A model generated the notes under the pieces. It ran no database searches. It saw nothing but the letters and a program-made list of their open reading frames with translations, and had not been told where the DNA came from. From Hesseltinella vesiculosa (Eukaryota > Mucoromycota > Mucoromycetes > Mucorales > Cunninghamellaceae), in assembly GCA_002104935.1 (NCBI GenBank), contig MCGT01000002.1, forward strand, positions 434,001 to 498,000: a DNA stretch of 64,000 bases, given 5' to 3'. Position numbers and translations under genes: made by a program. Positions 33,148-45,955 of the stretch are shown in pieces. Numbering within the stretch: position 1 is the first letter of the stretch; each line of letters opens with the position of its first letter.

Positions 33148-35010
33148 CTAGAGGAGTTCCAGGATCTTTTCGGCGCCAACATTCTTGCTGCTGGCAGCTT
33201 CTTTGATGGATTTCTTGTGAGACTTGAGGGCCTTGAGGGTGTCTTTTTGTGTAGAGGGGACTTCGGCCAGGGCAAGGACAACAAAGCTGCCAAAGTTGGT
33301 AGCATACTGGCCAATTTGGGGCTTGATGACTTGCAAAAGCTCGGGGGCAAAGTTCAAAGGCTCAACGCTGCGATCGTTTTCAGATTCGGCCGAGTCAGCC
33401 TTGACCATGGCTTTGATGATGCGGTTGGCGAACCGGTGTTGCATGACGTGGTCTTCTTGGTCAGGGTCTTCTTGGACAAGATCCAGGACGGTTTGGATGG
33501 CCTTGGATTTGTCACCAACAGCATGAAGGAGAATTTCCTGGACAACTTGGGACGACAGCTTTTCACGCATGAGCACGCTGGCGTTTTCGACAACCAATTC
33601 GATCAGCTGAGGGGAGCAGGCGTGCAGCAGTTCTTGAGCCTTGACCTTGTTTTCCTTTTTGCTGGTGCTGATGTCGTCGCCAGCAGCCAGGAATTGCACG
33701 GTGTCGACGGAGAGGTATTTGGTATTTCGTCCTGCCAAGATATACAAAAACACACGTCGTCCAAACTTGTTGGCGAATAATTCCTTGGCACTCTTGCCCA
33801 ATTCCTAGATGAGAAGGAAGAAAAAGTTGTGAGTGTCGTCGGCCCTTGCAGCCTCCTTTTTCTTTTTTTTGTCAACTTACGGTCAAAACCGTCTTGGAGA
33901 CAAGCACGGTATCATCCGTGACATCCATTAAACGCAGCAACACCAAGTAGCCATATTCATCTTGAGCCATCTTGACCAGGAAAGGCTTGAAGGCTTTGAT
34001 GATATGCTTCTTGTCCTTGGGGGAAGAGTAAGCCAAGCACAGCATGGCCACACGCGCACCGTCACGGGTGTGGACCATATCTTGCAAGTTGTCACGGAGA
34101 AGAGCCATCATTTCACCACGGCCCTTGTCGTCGGCCAAAGTCAGGTATTGCAGCAGAGGACGGTGGACGATGCTGTGGACCAAAGTGCCTTTATCCAAGC
34201 AACCCTTGAGCACTTCGCTCATGTGTCGCAGCACTGCATCCTTTTTCTCAGGCAGCTTGGCCAGCAATTCGTCCAAGGTCTGGGCACCACCGCCTTGTTG
34301 AAACAGGGTCATTTCAGGACCGTAAAATTCGGCCAGCAAGCCATTTCGCTGGGTGCCGGTGGAGAATTGGGCGTAAAAGGCTTCAATGACGGTGGAGGCT
34401 TCCTTGTGACGGATCAATTTGCGCACATGTGTTTTGAATTCAGCAAGGACAGCATCACGGTGCCAATGGCAGTATTCCAAAGTCTTGAGCACAATGAACT
34501 TGCCATACATGGACTTGGCAAGCACTTCGAACTTTCCTTTGAGTTCGTCAGCGATCTTGTCGCGTTGTTCGCCGTTGCCCTTTTTCAAGCAAGTCTGGAT
34601 AATACGGGAAGCATCGTGCTTGAAAATGATCTACAAAGAAGCAGCAAACCAGGTGAGATCTCTCTGAAAAAAAAAAAAGAGCAATATATCACCTACATCT
34701 TGGACACGGCCAGTAATGATGGTCATCATTTTTTCCATGAGAGCCTTTTGTTCGTCACGCTTGACATCCCCACGTCGTAGCTGTTCCCAGACTCGTTTGG
34801 CTTGGGTGATCATGTCAAAGTTCTTGTCTTGGCTCTTGCGATCGGTTTTGACCTGTCTCTGCTCTTTACGGGAATCTTTGGGCTAAATGTAAGCATCCAC
34901 CCCGTTTTTTATTCGTCTGATGAATGACCCTTACCGATCTTTGACTTTTTGTTATGCTCTACATGTTCAGTAGGATTCTGTTTGCGCTTGTAGCCAGTAT
35001 CGTTTGCCAT
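33148..35010 (-). CDS. PUF6: Pumilio-family ribosome biogenesis protein Puf6 (PUM3 type)
   Basis: Minus strand, start ATG at 35010 (MANDTGYKRKQNPTEHVEH), stop at 33148. Exon 1 (34935-35010, phase 1) joins at an AAAG acceptor near 34880 to DSRKEQRQVKTDRKSQ. Pumilio-type helical repeats follow (IIFKHDASRIIQTCLKKGN; MYGKFIVLKTLEYCHWHRD; RKLIRHKEASTVIEAFYAQF; LVHSIVHRPLLQYLTLADD; DGARVAMLCLAYSSPKDKKH; DEYGYLVLLRLMDVTDDT). The C-terminal CPL domain contains FANKFGRRVFLYILAGRNTK and QYATNFGSFVVLALAEVPS. This is the Puf6/PUM3 layout rather than a classical eight-repeat PUF. The protein works in the nucleolus on 60S assembly and in yeast also represses ASH1 mRNA. Its last codons and 3' flank are duplicated ~10.6 kb upstream. 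Confidence 0.92.
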
Positions 35011-35254
35011 TTTAAACAAGAAGCACAGAGAAAGAAAGAGGGAATGGAGAATCTTTTTTTTTTTTTTTTTTGGAGCCACGCCACCCGCATCGCAGCAAAG
35101 AAACGGCCCTGCCTTTTGATTGGATGAAATGACGCTCCCATTTTTTTTTTTTTTTTTGGGCCCTGCTCCAAGCGGTCACGGCCCAATTAAAAAAACAAGG
35201 TACAGCTTTCGGTTTCGTTTTTCCTTTTCCCTCGATCTCTTTTTCATTATACAA

Positions 35255-35742
35255 ATGGCTTCCCGTGTCCTCTTCAACTCTGCTGCTTTGCAATCTGTCA
35301 AACGTGCTGGTGTTCGTTTCTCCTCCACTGCTTCTGCTGCCGAACAAGAAGCTATCCGTGCTCACGCTGCCAGTAAGTGCCAATAAATAAAAAAAAGATG
35401 ACATGCACCTACTCACCGTCCGGCGTTGCCATGAACAGAGTCTGCTGACACCTGGAAGAAGATCTCCATCTTTGTCTGTATCCCTGCGTAAGTACCACTG
35501 CATTCAGCTCTTTCTATCCTATCAAAAGGGTCTCACCCTTGCCCCTTTTTTTGACATCTAGTTTGGCCGCTGCTGGTTTCAACGCTTACAACTTGTATGA
35601 AAAGCACCACGAACACATGTTGCACCACCCTCATGTATTCGTCAACTACGAATACATGAACTGGCGCGCCAAGCAAGAATTCTTCTGGGGCCCCGAATCC
35701 TTGTTCTTCAACCCCAAGGTCAACACTCCTTCTCAACAATAG
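35255..35742 (+). CDS. COX13: cytochrome c oxidase subunit 6A, mitochondrial
   Basis: Three exons (35255-35372, 35439-35487, 35562-35742) give 115 residues. The N-terminus (MASRVLFNSAALQSVKRAGV) is a mitochondrial presequence rich in Arg, Ser and Ala. A single membrane span follows (WKKISIFVCIPALAAAGFNA), then the family's conserved tail: YEKHHEHMLHHPHVFVNYEY, MNWRAKQEFFWG, and SLFFNP. Subunit 6A (yeast Cox13) sits in the inner membrane at the oxidase dimer interface. It is divergent from Puf6, with only 244 bp between the two starts. Confidence 0.95.
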
Positions 35743-36009
35743 ATTTACCCTCTCCTTGCCCGTTTTAATCTCGATAGGCTGATTGTAGAAGAATAGACCT
35801 CTAGTTGCTGTACGAGTATTGTCAATAAATGCAAAAAAGTATAAAAAAAGGAAATTCTTGTCTGCGTTGTGATCGTGCAACAAGACAAAGAAGTGGCCCG
35901 CATTCTTCAAGGGATAGGAGGGGGTGCTCTGTGGGGTGAAAGGCAGGTGTGACAACGGCGGTTTTTTTTTTTCTTCTTCTTTTCCAACGTCTCTTTCTTC
36001 TAGCATACC

Positions 36010-36860
36010 ATGGCCACCGATTCTTTACAGGTGACACTCAGACGAGCAGGCACATGGGTACTTTTGGCCGTGGGCACCCTTGGTGTTTTGGTAACCCTGT
36101 AGCAAAAAATAAAAGGCAAAGAACAACATGCTAACACAAATTCTCAGGCTGTAACCTATTTATGCCTGGCATTCGCTCGTGACACTTTGATCGCCAACGA
36201 CACTTGGGCCATCGGGTCACAAACCGACGAAACAATGACAATGACTCCCAAATTGATTTTACACTGGTCGTGGACGCACAGCATCATGCTAGCCGCTTAT
36301 CTTGTCCTCTTCCTTGGCATTCTCCCCGCGCCATGGGTTGCCCTGGTAATCAAAGCGACGAGCTCAGACTTTCCACCCAAATCTCACATCCATTTCTTTC
36401 TTTCTTATGCGTGCATGCAGGGCCTTGGCTTATTTATTGGGATGGCGGTATTGCAGCTGATTCAGAACACGCAGATGATAGCCGATCGCTCTCACTTTTT
36501 ATGGACCCAGCTGAGCAAAGCCTGGCTCGACACACAGAACCATTCACCCCAGCTGATCGAGGTGATGGAAGACACCTGGCAATGCAAAGGCATCGTGCAG
36601 GACGACCCGTCCAGTTGCTATGCGATGCTGAAAACCCAGTTTGGCGACCGACTGATGCAATGGGCTGTTGTTGTTTGGTGCATCAAATTCTCCTTGGTAA
36701 CCGACAAGAGCTCCGATCAGGGACAGGAAAAAAAAAAAAAAAGGATGTCCGTCTCTCATTTATTTTTTCATAGATTATCGCTGGATTTGTATGTGCTGGC
36801 ATGTACGTCCGAGATGATTACCTAGACAAAAATACAGCATTTAATGGCATCGCCATTTGA
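36010..36860 (+). CDS. four-TM, tetraspanin-like membrane protein
   Basis: Four exons (36010-36090, 36148-36345, 36421-36696, 36774-36860) join in phase to 213 residues. Hydrophobic spans: TWVLLAVGTLGVL then AVTYLCLAFA; SIMLAAYLVLFLGILPAPWV; LGLFIGMAVLQLI; and WAVVVWCIKFSLIIAGFVCA. Between spans 3 and 4 lies a larger polar loop containing DTWQCKGIVQDDPSSCYAML with two Cys, followed by QFGDRLMQ. The order of short N-terminus, three spans, a Cys-bearing loop and a last span resembles tetraspanins, but the CCG hallmark is absent. No exact family was assigned. It is probably at the plasma membrane or endomembranes. Confidence 0.7.
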
Positions 36861-37888
36861 ATAAACCGCTTTGACTACAAGAAAGAAGAAAACGTCTCCT
36901 GGCCGGAACCTGGGCGATGTATTTTCATCCAGCTATGACTAGAAATGTCTGTCATGATTTTTTTTTTTTTTTTTGCTTTTTTCCTTGCCTATTTTACCGT
37001 ATCGAATATCATGGGTAAAAGAAAGCAAAGCAACAGATGGGTACGGATTTGGGGTATAGGAGGTGGGTCTTTTGCTGTGGGCCGGTTTTTCGTCGTTTTT
37101 GTCATTTCCATGGTTTTTTAAGCTGGGGGATCGGAGATTGCAAATCGTGATTGTTCAAACTTTGGCTGGGCAACCTTGGTCAAACGACGTGGGTTTTTTC
37201 ACCACCATTTGCCTTTGTCAATGCCTGTCCCTAAACAAAATTTGAAGGGGACATATCAGTTCAAAACCGATCTACGGCGCACCCTGGCTATTTTTGAAGA
37301 AGTAGTGCCCACGCTTAAGCATCGAGCCTACATCAGAACACAAGAGGCCTGCCCTGTTCTGGCCGAAAACAACGGAGTGAGACAAAACTCAGTTGAAATC
37401 CACTTTCCAGAGAGGCAAATTGGTTAGGCTGCCATGCTTTGCTCTGTTTCTAGCCAGTCGCCATGCCGGTGCAAGCCTTCTATTTTTTTCCAGACCGTCG
37501 CCCTAGTCATACACTAGCTGCATACAAAGTTTGACACTAACAGATGGAGGCTGGCCCTTTTTTCTTTGGGGATAAAAAGAAGCTGGCCCATGGTTCTTTT
37601 GAGTAAACCCATCGGCTGGGAAGGTCGCACCTCCGGTTTCCCTGCCGAAGAACAATCAAAACGACCAATACGAGTTTATCGCTCACAAAATCATCGGCTC
37701 ATTTGGTCCATCTTTCCTTTTTGTTTTGTGGATCAGGACAGGGTTAGGTGACCCAGCAACCAAGGAACTGGGTGCGATGGTGGCCAACCAATGAGAGGAG
37801 GAAATGGGGACTTTTTTTTTTTTATTTTCTTGGGAGCGTGGTTCCGCGACTCTTGGATTTTCTCTTCTTCCCCGTGACGTTTGCATGT
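36861..37888. other. intergenic region with a repeat-element relic
   Basis: About 1 kb between the four-TM protein and the next gene. A T16 tract lies at ~36959-36974, a diverged arm of the foldback element at ~37050-37260, and a T14 tract at ~37811-37824 before the next start. Short frames here lack protein character. Confidence 0.5.
37050..37260 (+). repeat. diverged single arm of the foldback element
   Basis: Aligns by eye with the left arm of the element at 2251-2524: AGC(T/C)GGGG(G/A)ATCGGA, TTCAAAC(T/G)TTGGCTGGG, TTTTTT(C/agt)AxCACCACCAT and AAAATTT appear in the same order and orientation at similar spacing. It is clearly more diverged than the two arms of the first copy are from each other. 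No matching inverted arm was found nearby. Confidence 0.55.
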
Positions 37889-38450
37889 ATGATCCCTGAT
37901 GCTCTGGTGCCATCGATGCTCAACTATGCGGTGGTGATTTTTGAAGCACAGTCACCGCGCGTATCGACGTGGCAGCCTCACTTTATCGATCGGTGCGTGG
38001 AGTGGTGCTTGTTGATTGAAAGTGAGCTGGCTGTGCTCGATGATCAGCTCTCCGTAGAAGCCATGACACAGGCGCAACAGAGACTAGTACAAACCCATCC
38101 AAATCTATCGATACCATCCCTCGATATATTACTTGATGCCGCCCATCAGTTTTACCGAGCCCTCATTGAGAATGTTTATACCAACGATCAAGTCTATGTG
38201 TATCTCACCAAGACGTATCAATTCTTCACCTCTCGTTATACCGATGGCAAGGACAACCTCATTGACGTAGGCCCAAATGTCTACTTTGTGCCAGCGGCTC
38301 ACTCATTTTTCTGTCGCCAACTTTTAGGATTTGGTGTCCATGGCTCAGCAGGCAACCCATTACACAGTCTTGGAAGACATCAACCAAAGCTTAGAGCAGC
38401 CAAGTGACCTTGGCCACGTTGATCCCTCGTGCCAGGGTGGAAAAGAATAA
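37889..38450 (+). CDS. small helical protein, unknown
   Basis: Two exons (37889-38266, 38328-38450) keep frame and give 166 residues from MIPDALVPSMLNYAVV. The sequence is mostly amphipathic helix without signal peptide or membrane span (for example FIDRCVEWCLLIESELAVLD and LDILLDAAHQFYRALIENVY). The intron ends in a good TTTTAG acceptor, and the last exon (DDLVSMAQQATHYTVLEDIN) continues the helical pattern. No family was recognised. The gene ends 77 bp from the stop of convergent TPS2. Confidence 0.65.
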
Positions 38451-38526
38451 AAGAAGAATGAAAAAAAGGACGGATCGATCTATTGGGCGAATAGGGAGAT
38501 CAAAACAAAAAAGAAACGGAAAACGT

Positions 38527-41273
38527 CTAGGGAGCTATTATAGTACACGAGGAGGAATGCTGGGCCATTTCGTTCATACAGTGAATCAGGTTTTGTACTT
38601 CAGGCACATGCCACAAGGCATCGGTTTTTTTGCCGTCGGGGCCGACCATGATGGAGAACTTGCATCGGCCATGCTGGATGGCTGGGGTGCGTTCCAGGGC
38701 TCGGAACATGTCTTCGTCGGTTTTGTCGTCGCCGCAGCACATGGCAAAATCAAAGGCGGCGTCGTTGTTGAGCGCCAAGAGACGGCGGACGATTTCGCCC
38801 TTGTTGATGGACTTTGGCCGGACTTCGAGGTTCTTCTTGCCGGCAAGCACCTCGACAGGCAGTTTGGCCAGGGCGGTCTCCAGGTGGTTTTGGCATTCCT
38901 TGGCTTGGAAGGCGCCATACTCGGGGTCGGCCAGACGGTAGTGCCAGGTCAGGGCGCATCGTTTGTGCTCGATAAAGCTGCCGGTGGTGCGTTCGGTATA
39001 GTAGGAGAAGATCTCCAGCACATCGGTCTTCCAGCCCATGTCGAGATCCTCGGCCAGATTGACCCATCGGTTGGCTTCGGGAAACTTCATGAACGAGCCA
39101 TGTTCGGCTGACAGGCCCAGGCCGGGGATATGGCCCAGCCAGGTGTCCAGTGCATGTTCGTCTCGGCCAGAAATCACCCATACCACGTTCTTTGGGTCGT
39201 TGCATAGCGTAGTCAGGGCCTCCAGCATGTCCTTGGGTGGTAGTGCTGCGCTTGGACTCTGGCAAATCGGGGTGAGCGTGCCCTGTTCAGTGGCAAAAAA
39301 AAAAAAAAAAAAAACTGAGTCCACTCGATCCAGTTCATTTGTGGCACTTACGTCATAATCAAAACAGAGCAGGCGTTTCTTGGCGATGGTGTACTTTTTC
39401 ATGAGATAATCCAGCTTCAACAAAGGCGTGTAGCTTGTTTGCTCTGAGAGCGCGTGGGTGTGAATTAATGTTTTGACAAACGAGTGTGCCCAGAAACTGG
39501 CGGTATACTTCTTTACATGAGCCATGAGTTGCTAGAAGAGAAAGGTGGTAGGTGAATGGGATGGGGAAAAAATGGAAGAGCTAGGAGACTCACGGCATGG
39601 CGCGATGCTTTTTCTTCACCAGGCATGGTCAAGGCATCGTGAATGGCGCGGGCCACACCGGCATAGTCCCAGGGATTGACCATCAAGGCGGAGCTGAGGG
39701 AGCTGGCGGTGCCGGTGAGCTCAGACAAGATCAGTGGGCCATGGTTGTCTTGCTGGCACATGATATATTCCAAAGAAACTGTGCTCATGCCATCGCGGTT
39801 GGCAGTGACCAGGGCTACGTCGGCGATGGAGAGAAGGGCGAAGTATTCGTCAGATTGGATGTGGTGATGGTAGTGGTGGACGGGGGTAAATTCCAGGGAA
39901 CCAAAGGTGCCATTGATGCGCGCAACCATTTCCGAGACCTTGTGCTCGATGTCTTTCTTCTTCTTGTTGTCGCCTTCTTGGTTGTCGGTGACCTGGATAA
40001 GGACGACGTTGTTGCGCCATTCGGGATAGTCGTTCAGCAGCTTTTCAAAGGCGGCAAGTTTCTGCAGCACCCCCTTGACCAAATCCAGCTTGTCACGCGC
40101 CACCAGAATGCGCTTGCCCTGATACATTTCAGCAATGGCTTGGATCTTGGGGGTGACGCCTTGATTGGCCTTGCGCTGCTCGACTTCTTCGACGTCGATG
40201 CCAATGGGGATGGTGCAGACTTGGCAGAAATGGCCTTCCCATTTGACGCCGTCCGGGGTGGATTCAAAGCCAAGGATGCGAGTGCAATTCGAAATAAAAT
40301 GGCGCGAGTTGGCATAGGTCTAAGAAGGGAAACATCAGCTGGTGTTCTCGGCCGACGTCTTTTTACCTGGAAACCGACTAAATTAGCACCGAGGATGCCT
40401 TTTAAAATTTCAGCGCGCTCTAATGACAGAGGAAGTGAGTGGAGTGAGGTCTAAAAACAAGGGGAACCTACTTGGGCAAACGCGGAAGATTTCGGAGCTT
40501 GGGAAGGAGGAGTGCAAAAAGAGACCGATGCAGGCTTTGGGCAATTTTTCACGGATCATGGCAGGTACCAGCAGTAAATGATAATCGTGCACCCAAACTA
40601 TCAATCATAGAGAGGGGGGTGAGGCCTGTCTTTTTGACCCCATGAGCTGGGTTGTTTTTACTGGTGTCGCCTTCGCGGTAATGTCTGATGACGGTATCAG
40701 CATATTCTTGGTTGACCCGTTTGTAGATATCCCATTGTTTTCGTTCGATACGGCCATCGGTTGCATCGCTCCAAAGGATATAGTTGAACAGCGGCCAAAG
40801 AACTGATAAGAGGAGAGTGGGTATGAAGAAAAACAAAGAGAGAGAGGTATTGGCTTACTGGTTTTGCAGTAGCCATAATAGTGGCCATGAACCGTGTTGT
40901 TGTCAAAAAAGAGAGGAACACAAGAATACTGGTGATGGAGCTGTTGGACGAGGTCGTATTTTTCCTGCTCAATGTAATTGTCAATGTCGTTATCGCACTT
41001 GTCAAAGTGGACTTGGTCGAGGGTGACGGGCCGATCGTGATCAAATGGTTCATGAATGGTACCGCTCCAGCCAATCTGTAGTGTATTGTAGTCGTCTTTC
41101 AACGAAGCAAGGCCAGCGTACATTGCTGAGTGGCCTTGGCGGGGCTCCAGGGACCAGATCAGGCCTTGGGAGGTGCGATGTGGGTGGATTTCATAAGGAA
41201 TCTGGTGAGTGACGTTGATCACCCGACCTTTGTTCTTCTTTGTATCATTTGGCAAGAGCGGTAAAAAGGCCAT
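38527..41273 (-). CDS. TPS2: trehalose-6-phosphate synthase/phosphatase, Tps2 type
   Basis: Minus strand, start ATG at 41273 (MAFLPLLPNDTKKNKGRVIN), stop at 38527. The first half is a GT20 synthase-like domain (VTHQIPYEI; IGWSGTIHEPF; VWVHDYHLLLVPAMI; LVALVTANRDGMSTVSLEY-type region). The second half is the HAD phosphatase. Its DxDGT motif is complete only after splicing: CFDYD ends one exon at 39352 and GTLTPI starts the next at 39282. Then come VWVISGRDEHALDTWLG, LSAEHGSFMKFPE, and CCGDDKTDEDMFRAL, which carry the remaining HAD residues. It should convert trehalose-6-phosphate to trehalose in the cytosol, a stress and spore reserve. Several short introns split the gene. The phosphatase motifs are intact; whether the synthase half is active or only regulatory was not settled. 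Confidence 0.9.
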
Positions 41274-41844
41274 AAGGAGATAAAGAAAAAGAAAAAAAAA
41301 AAAAAAAAAGAAGATAAGTAGGTTGCTCACAGGCCATTTTGAAAGTCAGGATTGGCATCCGTCAGACCCTATTGCAGCAAGTTTTTGTGATGCTTCAACT
41401 TCAACAAGAAAGTAGGTTGGCTCAATAAAAGCAACAGCTATCATTGCATGAATGACTCATGCATCCAGCCCTGCATGTCTTTTTTGTTACCTTTTCATGC
41501 ACGGCTGTTCCAAGTCTTATTGGCTGGAAGGGCAGTCACTGGTTTTTTTTTTTTTTTTCGTAGACGCATTTTTTTTTTTTTTTTGGCAGCTCTTTTTTTT
41601 TCCCTCGCTTTCGTTTTTTCCTTTTTCTTCATTTTAGTGTACATAGTCCATTCGGTTATTGATTTATTATTGGTAATGTGGATCAGTCTCAAGTGATAAT
41701 AGGAAGCACCATTCATCCTGGCAGTTTTTTGTTCTCATTATCATGCCATTTTATCAAATAGATCAAACAATCAGACAGGCTTGCACCAAGGACGACAAAC
41801 ATCAGCGAATCCCCTCCTGTCTTTCATCCTTCACCAATAACAAA
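41274..41844. promoter_or_regulatory. divergent promoter between TPS2 and the WDR5-like gene
   Basis: 571 bp between two start codons facing apart. It contains A/T homopolymers (A18 at ~41292-41309; T14-T15 tracts at ~41541-41584) and no ORF of interest. An in-frame upstream ATG at 41743 precedes the chosen WDR5-like start and might serve as an alternative start. Confidence 0.45.
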
Positions 41845-43216
<1,372 letters not shown>

Positions 43217-43362
43217 TCCTCTCCATCACACCTTCATCCAACTATCTTTATAAAGCCGTCTGTTCACACATCCTCTCCACCTTTTTTTTTTATATATGTC
43301 TGCGTGCCCGGCAGTGCACGCGTTTATTTCGTTGTCTGATCAACAGAGTTCAAAAATACAAC

Positions 43363-44748
43363 TTATTTTCTGGGTGACCAGGAGGTCCAACGAGAAAAGA
43401 AGCCGACCCGCTTGGGCGGAGGAGGGAGGGGAGGACGAAGCTGATCAAAACTGGGGCGAAAGTCGGTCATGCGCTGGAGCGTGGACACATCCATGGATTT
43501 CCGGCCGCCAAAGGCCGACCACCAGGCCTTTTTCATTTCTTTTTCTTCGACGGTCGGGAAGTCTTCTTCGGAAGACGAGGTGGACAGAGGGATGGGCGGT
43601 AGGGGAGGCGGTGACGAGGTCGAATACCGAGGCCCAAGGTGGTGACGGAGGCTGGCTTTGCGCAGTTGGCCGCCATCGGAACTGCAGCGTTTCAGCGTAG
43701 GGCGTGGCATGGGGGAGGCGTCCAAGGACATGCGTGGCAGGGGCTCGTCCAGACCAAACGCACGGCGCTCCAAGGACGATAGGTACTGGCTATCATGCTG
43801 CAAGTAGACGCTTTTTCGCGAGGAGGAGGAGGAGGTGGCCGAGCCGAGTAATGTGTCGTCTGAGCTGTCGTCGGCTGCTTTCATCAGAGGCATGGGTGGG
43901 ACGGGTGGGGTGGAAAGCGGGGCAGAGCCATGTTGCTGTCGCCGTTCAAACACCGACGGCAGACTCGGCCGTCGCATTCGTTCGGCGCGATCTTCCCAGA
44001 CATCCATCGACCTTCGAACGGCAATCAAGGAAGGACGTTTTTTCATGGTGGGTTGTGACTGGTGCCGTTGAGACCGATCGACCATGTCGGGCAGCGGTGT
44101 TTCTTCTTGCAAGACGCTAAACATTTCCAGCAGTTTCACAATCTCCGCATGATGCTTGGCAATGGCCACGTCCACGGGTCTGGAGCCATACTTGTCTTTG
44201 AGGTGCACGCTAGCATCGTTACGAAGTAATAGATCGACAATCCGTACACAGCCATTAGCACAAGCTACGTGCAAAGCCGTCGACCCGATGGCGCCTGCAA
44301 CGGCTTGCGACTTATCTGTGCTATGCTTCTTGGACCACCTGCAAAAAGGATGGATGAATTCAACCCCGTTTTCCCATTCAGCACGTGTGCCCAAGTCTTT
44401 TTAAGGAGTGCCTTTTTTTTTTTTTTTTGCTCCTCGATTTTTTCGTCCACCTTGGCATGGATGGTTTACCTTTGAGCATTGACGTCAGCGCCTCGATCAA
44501 TAAGATACTGTACGACGGCGATGTTGTTGTCACTGATACATGCGAGTTGTAATGGCATGAATCCATTCACAACAGCATCAATAGGCGCACCGTGATCAAG
44601 AGCAAACTTGACAAGACCTACAGAAAACCGTCAGCCAAGCTGATCTGTCCCATGGAGGACATGCAACCCTACCAACATTGCCTGTGGTGGCGGCCCAATG
44701 AAGACCCAGTAAATAGTCTTTTGACTTTTCTTTTTTCACTTCATGCAT
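43363..44748 (-). CDS. ankyrin-repeat protein with Ser/Pro-rich tail
   Basis: Minus strand, start ATG at 44748 (MHEVKKEKSKDYLLGLHWAA), stop at 43363. Ankyrin units, joined across introns at ~44613-44683 and ~44341-44472, read GLHWAATTGNV, PLQLACISDNNIAVVQYLID, STALHVACANGCVRIVDLLL and SRPVDVAIAKHHAEIVKLLE. About 250 residues of disordered Ser/Pro/Arg-rich chain follow (RRPSLPSVFERRQQHG; SSDDTLLGSATSSSSSRKS; FSRWTSWSPRK). Several RxxS sites suggest phosphorylation by basophilic kinases. The layout is that of a small fungal adaptor. No partner can be named. Confidence 0.8.
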
Positions 44749-45006
44749 GCTGGGGAGGGGGGGTATCAATCAAAAGAAAAAAAGGTATACAGAGGTGAAG
44801 AAGAACAAAAAAAAGGAGCGTTCTGAAAAAAAAGGTCCCCTTTTTTTATGGACGGCGGAGTGCATTTTTTTTCCCTTGCGTGTGTCAAACAGCAACAACA
44901 ACAACAACAAAAAACACCCACGCCCTGCCACAACCCTCTTGTCTCGATTGAAACGTGAGAATCATTTTAACATTACTTTATTTGCCCATAAATAAAACCA
45001 AGTGTT

Positions 45007-45486
45007 TTACATGAACTTGGAGAGCAAAGACATGGCACCACCAGCGCTGCCACCACCACCGCCCAACATACCCATGACGGCGCCAAGACCACCGCTGCCA
45101 CCCGAGGAACCGCCACTGCCTTGAGAGGCATACAGCTTCATGGCCATACCAACAGCGCTTTGCAACATTTCAGATTGGTTACCTTGACCGCCACCTTGTT
45201 GGAACAGCTTGGTAGCTTCGGACATAGCCATGCCGATCAATTGCGAGCTGCCGCCGGAGGAACCACCACCGCTGGTGAAGGACTTGAAGGCTTGGAGAGC
45301 AGCAGCCGAACCCAAGTCGCGGGAGGACGCACCTTCCACATTACCTTGACCGTACACACGAGAGTGGGCATCTTGCAAATGGTCTACATCTTCTTGTTCA
45401 ACAGGACGGCTGTGTTCTTCACTGCCAGAGAACTTGGACAACACGGACGAGAACATATCGTTGTGTTCTAAACCAACCAGTCAATA

Positions 45487-45528
<42 letters not shown>

Positions 45529-45715
45529 TCTCTTTCTTTTCTTTACCTTCATTGCCATGATGTTGTTGAGCATAACGCAACGATTCGTTGGCATCATAGC
45601 CACCTTGGACAGCACCTGCGTCATCATTTTAAAAAAAAATGTTAAGCAAACAATACCACGGACCCATCTTGACAATGTTACCTTGGTAAGATTGAGATTC
45701 ACCACCGTAAGACAT
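45007..45715 (-). CDS. Gly/Ser-rich conserved fungal protein (DUF7721-like)
   Basis: Minus strand, start ATG at 45715 (MSYGGESQSYQG), stop at 45007. Exons: 45715 to ~45682, a short middle exon (AVQGGYDANESLRYAQQHHG), and a main exon ending 45007. The core reads VDHLQDAHSRVYGQGN, AAALQAFKSF, LIGMAMSEATKLFQQGGGQG and EMLQSAVGMAMKLY, i.e. short Ala/Met helices separated by Gly/Ser loops, and ends GGAMSLLSKFM. This fits small fungal proteins grouped as DUF7721; function is unknown. One intron holds a CAT microsatellite. Confidence 0.75.
45487..45528 (+). repeat. (CAT)14 microsatellite in an intron
   Basis: Fourteen perfect CAT units, ATG on the coding strand, between two exons of the Gly/Ser-rich protein gene. 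Confidence 0.95.
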
Positions 45716-45955
45716 TGTTTAATAGTTAAGATAAAGAAAAGATATGAAAAAGAGCAGTAAGCGAGAGGGGTTTGCGCGATGCTTTTATAGGCGCTGCACG
45801 GCAAGCCCAATCAGACGTAGACTTGTGACACCCAGTAGAACTCCTCCAGCCCATTTTGGTCGCAAAGACCGAAAACTCAAAACTTTTTTTTCCTTTCCTT
45901 GTTTTTTTTTTTTTTTTGTTTGCCAAGATCTGCCTCGCGCTTTCCTATTTGATCC

